DNA of 64,000 nt. It comes from an uncultured Eubacteriales bacterium. GTDB lineage: Bacteria > Bacillota > Clostridia > Oscillospirales > Oscillospiraceae. Positions within the stretch are counted from its first letter, which is position 1, and every line of letters begins with the position of its first letter. Of this stretch, positions 58,105 through 64,000 are shown piece after piece. The stretch lies in the NCBI GenBank assembly GCA_900545515.1, contig UQZA01000008.1, forward strand, positions 1 to 64,000, in the 5' to 3' direction. The position numbers and the translations under genes were made by a program. The notes under the pieces are model-generated. The model did not search any database. It had not been told where the DNA came from and saw only the letters and a program-made list of their open reading frames with translations.

Positions 58105-58131
58105 CAGAAATGATGCTGCGCATCATTTCTG
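58105..58131. promoter_or_regulatory. Inverted repeat at the start of the secreted-protein transcript
   Basis: An 11-bp perfect inverted repeat (58105-58115 with 58121-58131) sits just downstream of the -10 box, at about +1 to +25. It could be an operator or a 5'-end stabilising hairpin. About 220 nt of leader follow before the gene. Confidence 0.5.
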
Positions 58132-58136
58132 TAGAC

Positions 58137-58165
58137 AGAATAGCATATACCATTACATTTGTCAA
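58137..58165 (-). promoter_or_regulatory. Promoter of the secreted protein/exporter operon
   Basis: On the minus strand, TTGACA (58160-58165), a 17-bp spacer and TATTCT (58137-58142). The -35 region reads TTGACAAATGTAA and contains GACA-AA-TGTA, loosely like BlaI-family half-sites. Confidence 0.75.
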
Positions 58166-58424
58166 CAGGATTTTGAGCAAAATGCCAAAAAATAAAACCG
58201 GATGGGTTGTAAGAATATTTAACTGTAAGTATGGCCCAATGCCAACAGGTTAGGTGCGTAAAATATTTCACGATCACACTGGCGCGAAAGCGCCAGTGTC
58301 AAAAGCGAAGCTGTTCGTTTATCCTTAAGTTCGCGACATTGGTAAAGTGCAGGATCGATGAAAATCAGTTAATCAGTTCGTGCGGTTGCCTTGACGGCCT
58401 TTTGATTGCTGCTGCATATTAGGC
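58166..58424. other. AT-rich gap between exporter promoter and blaR terminator
   Basis: It contains the solo palindrome at 58276-58299. Otherwise there is no convincing gene; the short open frames here lack ribosome binding sites and similarity. Confidence 0.5.
58276..58299. repeat. Solo palindrome of the intergenic repeat family
   Basis: A perfect 10-bp stem, ACACTGGCGC with GCGCCAGTGT, closes a GAAA loop. It is the same core as at 1091-1112. Confidence 0.7.
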
Positions 58425-58502
58425 AAAAATAAAAAGGATCAACACATACGTAGCAAATGCCCATTCTGCAGCGTCGGCATCTGCTGCATATGTTGTTGAT
58501 CC
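58425..58502 (-). terminator. Terminator of the blaI-blaR-smORF operon
   Basis: On the minus strand a long imperfect stem (about 27 pairs; GGATCAACA with TGTTGATCC at its base) is followed by TTTTTATTTTT (58425-58435). Confidence 0.85.
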
Positions 58503-58537
58503 TAAGGAATGGGGCTTACCGGGGAAAGGCGGCGGAC

Positions 58538-58660
58538 TTAGTTGCAGTCAATCCAGTCGGTCAACCATCTGCTCTCTGTGACAGACCAAAGGCGCTTTTG
58601 GCATTTTCCATTGTAGTTCCGATAATGCCATTCAGCTTTTTGAGCTCTTGTAATCAACAC
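58538..58660 (-). CDS. Candidate 40-aa small protein coupled to blaR1
   Basis: A short frame starts at GTG 58660, 10 nt after a GGAGG that overlaps the last codons of blaR1 (58671-58675). It ends at TAA 58538, before the operon terminator. The 40-residue product is Trp- and basic-residue-rich (AEWHYRNYNGKCQKRLWSV and SRWLTDWIDCN). No signal peptide is evident. I recall no tested family. It could be a regulatory peptide or a non-functional frame. An in-frame TTG just after the blaR1 stop is an alternative start. Confidence 0.5.
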   Translation of the reverse strand: MLITRAQKAEWHYRNYNGKCQKRLWSVTESRWLTDWIDCN

Positions 58661-58666
58661 AATCAA

Positions 58667-59803
58667 TCAACCTCCAATTTCAACAATTTCATATGTACAG
58701 TATGGTTCAGTCATGATTTCTGCTGCAGTCAGAATATCACGCATGATTCCATCAATAAATAGAGAGTATGTCCCGTCTGATTCATGTAAGATAAAGGAAG
58801 TTTCTGCTGGACCTGGAATGACCTGGCTATTCCCCAGGTCCTCCGATGTGGGGTGGGAGGCCGGCTGTAGGATGAAACAATATGAAGCCAAAAATGCAAG
58901 AACACACAAGATTGCAATTAAAATCAATGCCTTCCTGGACAGGGCACGTTGGGGATGCAGGGCAACCCGGAAGCGCTGCAGCAACATTTTTTTGGAAGTC
59001 CGTCCCACAAAGCCCATGGGGATTTTATCCCCGTTGGGGGAGCCAGGCTGGATCATTTTTTTGATGGCGTTCAGGTAGCTCAGCTGTTCGGTGCTGCTCA
59101 GATGCTGGCACACCAGCCGGTCACACTCCAGTTCCATCAGGTGCTCTCCCTTCCGGGCCATCAAATAGGCAGCGGGGTTCCACCAGAATAGGCAGCGCAG
59201 GGAGAGAAAACCAATCTTGCGCCACATGTCCCGCCGCTGGAAGTGGCAGATTTCGTGACACAGTGCGCCAAAAAGCTCCTCCTCAGACAGCTTGGCAGCA
59301 TCCCCTGGCAGAAGAATCCAGGGGGACCGGAAGCCAATCATGACGAGTCTGTCGCACTGGGCGTTCGTGACCAGATGCAGGGCGCCCTCATATCCCATGC
59401 GTTGGGCCGCTGCCCTATAAATGGCCATAACCGGGTCACTCTCCGGGAGGGGAAGCGCCTTCAACCGGATTTGGTGCAGCCGCCAGATCTGGGCCGCCAA
59501 CCCCACCAAAAACACGGTGGCTCCCACCGCCCAGACCTGGGCAAGGGCCTCCAAAACCGTCAGGCCGGGGAAAAGCTCCAGGTTCCAGAGATCCCGGACC
59601 TGTGGGTACAGATTCCAACACTGCACCACATGGCCATGCAGGATTTCCACAGGGAGCAGCGCCCGGGCTGCCCCCAGGAGAAAAACCAGGGCGACAATTT
59701 GGAACGTGCGCCCCTTCTCCCTGGAGAGCAGGCAACTGCCCAGGAATGTGACGCAGGTAAACCATACGATCCCCATCATGAGGGAGTATTTTGTGACAAT
59801 CAT
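58667..59803 (-). CDS. BlaR1/MecR1-like M56 metallopeptidase without sensor domain
   Basis: The 378-aa membrane protein has several N-terminal spans, the zinc motif HEICH in FGALCHEICHFQRRDMW, and a post-zinc span. In BlaR1/MecR1 such proteins cleave or inactivate the partner BlaI repressor. The usual C-terminal penicillin-binding sensor is missing; instead there is one more span (LILIAILCVLAFLASYCFIL) and a short extracellular tail. The signal sensed is thus unlikely to be a beta-lactam bound covalently. The start overlaps the blaI stop (ATGA). Confidence 0.88.
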   Translation of the reverse strand: MIVTKYSLMMGIVWFTCVTFLGSCLLSREKGRTFQIVALVFLLGAARALLPVEILHGHVVQCWNLYPQVRDLWNLELFPGLTVLEALAQVWAVGATVFLVGLAAQIWRLHQIRLKALPLPESDPVMAIYRAAAQRMGYEGALHLVTNAQCDRLVMIGFRSPWILLPGDAAKLSEEELFGALCHEICHFQRRDMWRKIGFLSLRCLFWWNPAAYLMARKGEHLMELECDRLVCQHLSSTEQLSYLNAIKKMIQPGSPNGDKIPMGFVGRTSKKMLLQRFRVALHPQRALSRKALILIAILCVLAFLASYCFILQPASHPTSEDLGNSQVIPGPAETSFILHESDGTYSLFIDGIMRDILTAAEIMTEPYCTYEIVEIGG

Positions 59804-60210
59804 CCCTCCTCTGGCGCCCCTTCCGCCAGAAGCTCCTTTCGCCGCGCTTCCAGCATCTGCTCCAGCTCGGCGATGGTGTCCGCATCAATTCCATCGCGGC
59901 AGACTAGGCACATGGCCAAATCCAGAGTGCGGTCCCGCTGGGTATTCCCTTTGGCGACCTCCTCTGCATACTGGGCAATGTATTCACACCGTGGCATGGT
60001 TGCGCCGTAGGTGCGGCCATACCGGACGGTCTGATCGGTGATGCGTAAGATCCCCTTGGACAACATGTTGTTGAGAACCAAATGAATGGAAGCCGGGTTC
60101 CAGCTCCGCCCGTCCGTCCCCTCCAGAATTTCCTGCCGGGACAAGGGTCGCCCGGCGCTCCAGATCAGCTCCATAATCGCCTGTTCATTGGGGGAGAGTC
60201 GAATTGCCAC
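59800..60210 (-). CDS. blaI: BlaI/MecI/CopY-family repressor
   Basis: The 136-aa winged-helix repressor begins RLSPNEQAIMELIWSAGRPL and continues with SRQEILEGTDGRSWNPASIHLVLNNMLSKG, typical of the family. It ends in a dimerisation helix. It starts at GTG 60210, 7 nt after AGGAGG. It is coupled to the M56 gene and probably controls its own promoter and perhaps the nearby exporter operon. Confidence 0.92.
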   Translation of the reverse strand: MAIRLSPNEQAIMELIWSAGRPLSRQEILEGTDGRSWNPASIHLVLNNMLSKGILRITDQTVRYGRTYGATMPRCEYIAQYAEEVAKGNTQRDRTLDLAMCLVCRDGIDADTIAELEQMLEARRKELLAEGAPEEG

Positions 60211-60242
60211 AAAAATTCCTCCTAAGTGAGATATTTGGCTGT

Positions 60243-60282
60243 ATGCTGTGCTGCAAGTACTTTAAAAAATAAAGCACAGCAT
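60243..60282. promoter_or_regulatory. Inverted repeat in the blaI leader
   Basis: ATGCTGTGCT (60243-60252) and AGCACAGCAT (60273-60282) are exact 10-bp inverted repeats 20 nt apart, just downstream of the blaI promoter. Candidate operator or leader hairpin. Confidence 0.45.
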
Positions 60283-60295
60283 GACATTTATACAT

Positions 60296-60324
60296 AACAT
60301 ACCATAAGCTGACAGGTTTGTCAA
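60296..60324 (-). promoter_or_regulatory. Promoter of blaI-blaR
   Basis: On the minus strand, TTGACA (60319-60324), a 17-bp spacer and TATGTT (60296-60301). TGACA-AACC-TGTCA within it is a short dyad that a BlaI-type repressor could bind. Confidence 0.7.
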
Positions 60325-60358
60325 CATAGCCTGCCATATTTTTAAATTATTGCAGTCT

Positions 60359-60395
60359 GCCTGGCGCAGCCGCGCCCGACCTTCCCCCAGGGCGC
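60359..60395 (+). repeat. Intergenic repeat module A, forward copy (degenerate)
   Basis: CCTGGCGCAGCCGCGCCC is followed by ACCTTCCCCCAGGG. It abuts the deleted MITE-like element. Confidence 0.6.
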
Positions 60396-60423
60396 TAGGG
60401 TGCGGCCTTCTGGACGCACCCTA
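60396..60423. mobile_element. Internally deleted MITE-like element
   Basis: TAGGGTGCG and CGCACCCTA are the outer parts of the terminal repeats of the 158-bp element, joined through a short CCTTCTGG centre to leave a near-perfect hairpin. Confidence 0.6.
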
Positions 60424-60473
60424 CCCGGGCTTTGCGTAACCAAAATCTGAAAAGCTGGGCTGTACGTTCCTGA

Positions 60474-60524
60474 GCTGTACACATATGCTCCCGGGGGAAG
60501 GCAAGGCGCTCCTGCGCCGGTGTG
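60474..60524 (-). repeat. Intergenic repeat module A, inverted complete copy
   Basis: Read on the minus strand: CACACCGGCGCAGGAGCGCC, then TGCCTTCCCCCGGGAG, then CATATGTGTACAGC. Together with 60425-60473 it follows the same order as 41956-42030. Confidence 0.7.
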
Positions 60525-60561
60525 ATTTAAGTGGATGATATTGGATGTGAACCAAATGTGG

Positions 60562-61857
60562 TTACCGGACGTCGCCGCTGTCAAAGGGGTCGCCGCATTC
60601 CGGGCAAAACTTCGGGGGATGCTTTGGATCTTCCGGCTCCCAGCCGCACTTGTCGCAGCGGTACAGGGGTTCCCCGTTGGGCTTGGGCTTGCCGCACTCG
60701 GTGCAGAATTTGCCCCGGTTCACTGTGCCGCAGCTGCAAATCCAGCCGTTGGGCCGGGGTTTGCCGCATTCTGTGCAGAATTTTCCGGAGTTTTGCGCGC
60801 CGCAGGAACAAGACCAGGAGGGGGTGGAAGCAGGCTCCGAAGCCTGGGGACGGGCCCCCATTTGGTACAGCTGCTGGGGATTCATACCGCCGGCGGCAGA
60901 GGCCATGTTGAGGCCCATAAAGCCCAACATGGCGCCGCCTTCATTTTTGGCGGCGGACTTCATGGCCTCGCCCTGGGCGCCAACCAGGGTGGCAGCGGCC
61001 ATGGTGGGGTCCCGCATGACGGCGGTGCGTTGCAGCTCTTTGATCATGGCTTCGTCCTCCGGGGAGGCGCTTGCGGAGTTGATGCCAAAGGAGGAGACGG
61101 TGAGCCCCCGGAGGTTTTTCCATTTTTGAGACAAAGCCTGATTCAAAAAGCCGGCAATCTCCCCGGCATGTCCAGGCAGGGCGCTGTATCGCACACCCTG
61201 CTCGGAAATGGCGGCAAAGGCGGGCTGCAGCGCCGTGAGGAGCTCCGTCCGCAGCATGCTGTCGATCTCACTGCGCCGGTACACGTCGGCCACGTTGCCG
61301 CAGACGTTTTTGTAAAAGAGCAGGGGATCTGCAATCCGGTAGGAGAACTCGCCGTTGCAGCGGATGGCGATGTCCACGTCCAGGCCGATGTTCCGGTCCA
61401 CCACACGGAAGGGAATGGGGTTGGTGGTGCCATATTTGTTGCCCACAATCTCCTTGGTGTTGAAGTAATAAACCCGCTGATCCATGGCAGTGTCGCCGCC
61501 GAAGCCAAAGCGTTTTCCCAGGGTTGCAAAAGAGTTCAGCAGGCCCTTGCCCAGGCCGCCATAAAATACGGAGGGCTCTGTGCCGCTGTCATACAGGAAT
61601 TCACCGGCTTCTGCGCAAACCTCCACAATTTTGCCCTGTTCCACAATTAACATGCACTGGCCTTCGTTCACGGCCAGGATGGAGCCGTTGGAGATGATGT
61701 TTTCATCTGCCTTGGTGTTGCTGGAGCGCCGGGAGGTGCGCTTTTTGCCCTTTGCAGCCAAAACACCGGCATCCAGGGCGTCACAATAGAAGTAATCTCT
61801 CCACTGGTCGGCCAGGACGCCGCCTAAGGCGCCTGCGCCTGCTTTCAATAAACCCAT
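60562..61857 (-). CDS. SPFH-domain protein with C-terminal zinc ribbons (YdjI-like)
   Basis: The 431-aa cytosolic protein has an SPFH/band-7 type core (about 60-300; ILAVNEGQCMLIVEQGKIVE, DIAIRCNGEFSYRIADPLLF). A Met/Ala/Gly-rich linker follows, then three zinc-ribbon-like units with repeated Cys pairs (CSCGAQNSGKFCTECGK and similar). It resembles B. subtilis YdjI, encoded with PspA and linked to membrane stress. Last gene of a run with TPM and YdjG-like genes, 17 bp after the previous stop. Confidence 0.88.
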   Translation of the reverse strand: MGLLKAGAGALGGVLADQWRDYFYCDALDAGVLAAKGKKRTSRRSSNTKADENIISNGSILAVNEGQCMLIVEQGKIVEVCAEAGEFLYDSGTEPSVFYGGLGKGLLNSFATLGKRFGFGGDTAMDQRVYYFNTKEIVGNKYGTTNPIPFRVVDRNIGLDVDIAIRCNGEFSYRIADPLLFYKNVCGNVADVYRRSEIDSMLRTELLTALQPAFAAISEQGVRYSALPGHAGEIAGFLNQALSQKWKNLRGLTVSSFGINSASASPEDEAMIKELQRTAVMRDPTMAAATLVGAQGEAMKSAAKNEGGAMLGFMGLNMASAAGGMNPQQLYQMGARPQASEPASTPSWSCSCGAQNSGKFCTECGKPRPNGWICSCGTVNRGKFCTECGKPKPNGEPLYRCDKCGWEPEDPKHPPKFCPECGDPFDSGDVR

Positions 61858-61874
61858 GTGATGTTCTCCTTACA

Positions 61875-62666
61875 TTAAAATTTTCCGTGGCTCCCGCCGT
61901 GACTGGAGCCGCTGCTGCTGCGGTGGGTGGAGGAGCCGCCGCCATGGAAGCTGTCTCCATTTTGTGTGGTTTGCCGCTTGACCCGGGTGGTACGGCTGTA
62001 CAAATAAATGTCCCGCTGCAGGGTCAGCTGAAAGCTGCCGGGGACTGCGTAATCCCCTGCGTACCGCTGGGGCCGCGCGGTACGCATCTGCCGCCGCAGG
62101 ATCAGCAGAACGGCGCCACCGGCCAGCCCACCCAAGAGGAGAGACCAAAGTAGGGTACGTAGAACCAGCTCCCAGGTGAACGTGGTTTTCTCCGGCAGGG
62201 GAGCGGACAAAATTTGGTCTAAGGCTTGTAAGTAGTTCTGGAATGCGGTGCTGTAGCGATTCTGCGCCAAGGAGGGGAGAAGGGCCTTCTCCAGCCGTTC
62301 CAGGTCCTGGTCCGTGACCCAGGTGATGGCCTGGCCACAGGTGCTGATGGCCCAGTCCCGGCTTTCTGTGGAAATGAGAAGCAAAATGCCACTGCGGTCG
62401 CTGCCAAGGCCGTATCCCCTTTGGTCATAGTAGTCATCTGCGTAGGATTCCGGGTCTTTCCCCTCCAGGGAGACAACCGTGAGAATGACGACATCCACCT
62501 GATACCGGTCCCCTATGGTCTCCGCCTGTTGGCTCAGGCTCTGGAGCTCATGGGAGGTGAGAAGATTCGCTTCGTCCACCACATGAGGGAGGGCCGCAGC
62601 AAAGGTCACAGGCAGAGAGATTGTCAGAAGGACCAGGAGAAGGAAGAAAGAAATCCATCGTCTCAT
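61875..62666 (-). CDS. TPM-domain membrane protein (YgcG/YdjH-like)
   Basis: The 263-aa product has a signal peptide (residues about 1-24), a TPM phosphatase-like domain (about 28-150; VVDEANLLTSHELQSL, GRSGILLLIS-like: SDRSGILLLISTESRDW) and one membrane span (LLWSLLLGGLAGGAVLLIL). The tail is Ser/Gly/His-rich (GGGSSTHRSSSGSSHGGSHG). Homologs accompany SPFH/YdjI proteins in membrane-stress loci. Confidence 0.88.
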   Translation of the reverse strand: MRRWISFFLLLVLLTISLPVTFAAALPHVVDEANLLTSHELQSLSQQAETIGDRYQVDVVILTVVSLEGKDPESYADDYYDQRGYGLGSDRSGILLLISTESRDWAISTCGQAITWVTDQDLERLEKALLPSLAQNRYSTAFQNYLQALDQILSAPLPEKTTFTWELVLRTLLWSLLLGGLAGGAVLLILRRQMRTARPQRYAGDYAVPGSFQLTLQRDIYLYSRTTRVKRQTTQNGDSFHGGGSSTHRSSSGSSHGGSHGKF

Positions 62667-62678
62667 TCCATCGCCTCC

Positions 62679-63752
62679 TTACAAAAGCCGGAACAGGAGA
62701 CCGGCCAAGGTGGCGGCAGCTGTGACACCGCCGCAGACGGCTCCAAACCAGGCCCAGCTGCGCCCCCTGGAGATGGGAAGCTCCCCCACCAGCTTGCCGG
62801 TCTGGCCGTTCATCATAAAGGTATAGCTACGCCCATCATAGGTGGCGTGGAGCACCCAGACCGGCAGCAGCATATACTGCACCTGCCCGCCATGGACTTG
62901 CACAGACTTGCTTTCCGGTACCACCGTGGCAAAGCCAGGGGTGGTACCGGCCAGCATGGCCTCCGCCGTGGCCCGGACCCGGGCGTTGGCAATGGGCTGG
63001 CACGCCTCACTGGAGACGTCGTATTGATCCGCCAGGTAGCCGGAGAGATAGGCCATGTCAAAGGGAACTGCCTGGGTGTAATCGTAGGGCTCAATGGCTT
63101 CCATCCAGGTGTTGTCCATTTTTTGGGAGCCGTCCACCGGCACGCCCCTGCATTGGAGGCCGCCGCCGCGCTGCAGAAGGAAATGGTCGGTTCTGGTGTA
63201 GCTGTACTGGGAATCTGCCCAGTGGCTGACCCGGGTGGCCCGGTAACGGGCCCTGGCCTCTACGCCGCAATCGAAGATCCAGAAGGGAACGTACATGCCG
63301 GTGACTTGCTCCAGCCGCTGGCTGGTCAAGAAGTGCTTGGGGAGCAGGCGCTTGCCGGTACAAAAGCGGAGGAAGGCCTCCTGAGCCTCCTCCCGCCGGA
63401 GCTGGAAGGGGATGATCCGGTCCGGGCGGAAGGACTCTGAAACCCGCCCGGGAAGAATGGCGGGGCTTCCGCAATAGGGGCAAAAGGTGGCTGCTGTGGT
63501 GGCTTCCGTCAAAAGCTCGCCTCCGCAGGAGGGGCAGTGAAAGGCCCGCATGGCTCCCTGCTCCTCTTGGCTCCAGCCGGCGGAGCTAGTGGACCAGTCA
63601 AAGGTATCTTGCTCCGGCTCGGAAGTCTGGCAGGCTTGCACGGCTTCCAGGGTGAAGGTATTTTCGCAGTATTCACAGCGCATTTGCTGGTCTTCCGCTC
63701 CAAATTTCAACGCTGCCCCACAACAGGGACATTTATATTCGGTTACATGCAA
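62679..63752 (-). CDS. Zinc-ribbon membrane protein (YdjG-like)
   Basis: The 357-aa product starts with two zinc ribbons (YKCPCCGAAL...MRCEYCE and FHCPSCGGELL...FCPYCGSP). A beta-rich domain follows (PFWIFDCGVEARARYRATR), and a C-terminal membrane span ends it (GAVCGGVTAAATLAGLLF). The start is taken as TTG 63752 because GGAGG lies 8 nt upstream; no ATG in frame has a site. Related to B. subtilis YdjG, whose operon partners YdjH and YdjI also have homologs here. Confidence 0.82.
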   Translation of the reverse strand: MHVTEYKCPCCGAALKFGAEDQQMRCEYCENTFTLEAVQACQTSEPEQDTFDWSTSSAGWSQEEQGAMRAFHCPSCGGELLTEATTAATFCPYCGSPAILPGRVSESFRPDRIIPFQLRREEAQEAFLRFCTGKRLLPKHFLTSQRLEQVTGMYVPFWIFDCGVEARARYRATRVSHWADSQYSYTRTDHFLLQRGGGLQCRGVPVDGSQKMDNTWMEAIEPYDYTQAVPFDMAYLSGYLADQYDVSSEACQPIANARVRATAEAMLAGTTPGFATVVPESKSVQVHGGQVQYMLLPVWVLHATYDGRSYTFMMNGQTGKLVGELPISRGRSWAWFGAVCGGVTAAATLAGLLFRLL

Positions 63753-63768
63753 GGAAGGGTCCTCCTCT

Positions 63769-64000
63769 CTATGGGGATGTGGAAAGCTGTTCCTCCTGGC
63801 GCATCTGACGCAGCAGCTGCAGCTGCAAAGGGACCGCCAACAGGCAGGAGACGATGTCTGCAATGGGCTGGGCCAGTTGAATGCCCCAAATTCCGATCCA
63901 TTGGGGCAGAAGCAGTACCACCGGGATCAGAAAGATTCCTTGACGGGCAATACCCAGAATCGAAGCCCGGACGGCCTTCCCCATGGTCTGCATCATCATG
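63769..64000 (-). CDS. C-terminal fragment of a MATE-family efflux protein (5' end outside window)
   Basis: The visible 77 residues end a multidrug and toxin extrusion-type transporter. AVRASILGIARQGIFLIPVVLLLP and GIWGIQLAQPIADIVSCLLA are typical of the last spans. It sits 16 bp upstream of the YdjG-like gene on the same strand, so it may head the operon. Confidence 0.8.
   Translation of the reverse strand, partial: MMMQTMGKAVRASILGIARQGIFLIPVVLLLPQWIGIWGIQLAQPIADIVSCLLAVPLQLQLLRQMRQEEQLSTSP

Noticed and set aside
58166..58424. Short open frames in the AT-rich gap, such as one at 58231-58422
   Set aside because: It spans the repeat palindrome, has no ribosome binding site and resembles nothing I know.

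Overview
The window looks like chromosomal DNA from a spore-forming, GC-rich Clostridia member, most likely Oscillospiraceae/Ruminococcaceae-like. This rests on gene content: a YunB-type sporulation protein, clostridial glutamate mutase and methylaspartase genes, AGGAGG-type ribosome binding sites and sigma-A-type promoters. I cannot name a genus from the sequence alone. No rRNA, tRNA, CRISPR array, prophage or intact insertion sequence was seen.

Layout. 1-3.6 kb: a lipoprotein paralog pair, an anchored TPR/leucine-rich-repeat protein and a MerR regulator. 3.9-9.8 kb: rplS, then lepB-rbgA-rnhB-yraN-M19 dipeptidase-threonine-synthase-like protein-metallophosphoesterase, tightly packed. 9.8-16.3 kb: tig-clpP-clpX-lon-engB proteostasis genes. 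16.4-21.2 kb: DEAD-box helicase, then pepF and an M18 aminopeptidase. 21.3-22.2 kb: two small membrane or lipid-anchored proteins.

22.5-34.1 kb is an amino-acid fermentation island. One minus-strand operon with a good promoter reads mutS-mutL-mutE-mal-arcA-arcB (glutamate mutase, methylaspartase, arginine deiminase, ornithine carbamoyltransferase). Upstream of it is citD-citE-citF, and divergently citC plus a P-loop protein with an AlaRS second-additional-domain-like motif. Together these suggest arginine catabolism plus glutamate fermentation by the methylaspartate route, with the 'citrate lyase' probably acting as citramalate lyase. Mesaconase, carbamate kinase and the lyase prosthetic-group enzymes (CitG/CitX) are not in the window.

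34.2-46.5 kb: a DUF1622 protein, a GH20 hexosaminidase, a five-gene oligopeptide ABC transporter, an isolated ParB/Noc-like protein, and malic enzyme followed by a split transketolase. 46.6-53.6 kb: an ISAs1-type transposase remnant, pcrA-yunB-ligA, and a cysteine-rich von Willebrand A protein. 53.9-60.2 kb: an ABC exporter/lipoprotein/secreted-protein operon next to a BlaI/BlaR1-type regulatory pair that ends in a candidate 40-residue ORF. 60.5-64 kb: a YdjG-YdjH-YdjI-like operon behind a MATE transporter fragment.

The most unusual signal outside genes is a family of short, GC-rich, composite intergenic repeats. They include a roughly 50-bp palindrome-headed module in many copies and a 158-bp MITE-like element with 20-bp terminal inverted repeats. 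Recognisable pieces occur in about ten intergenic regions of this 64-kb window.
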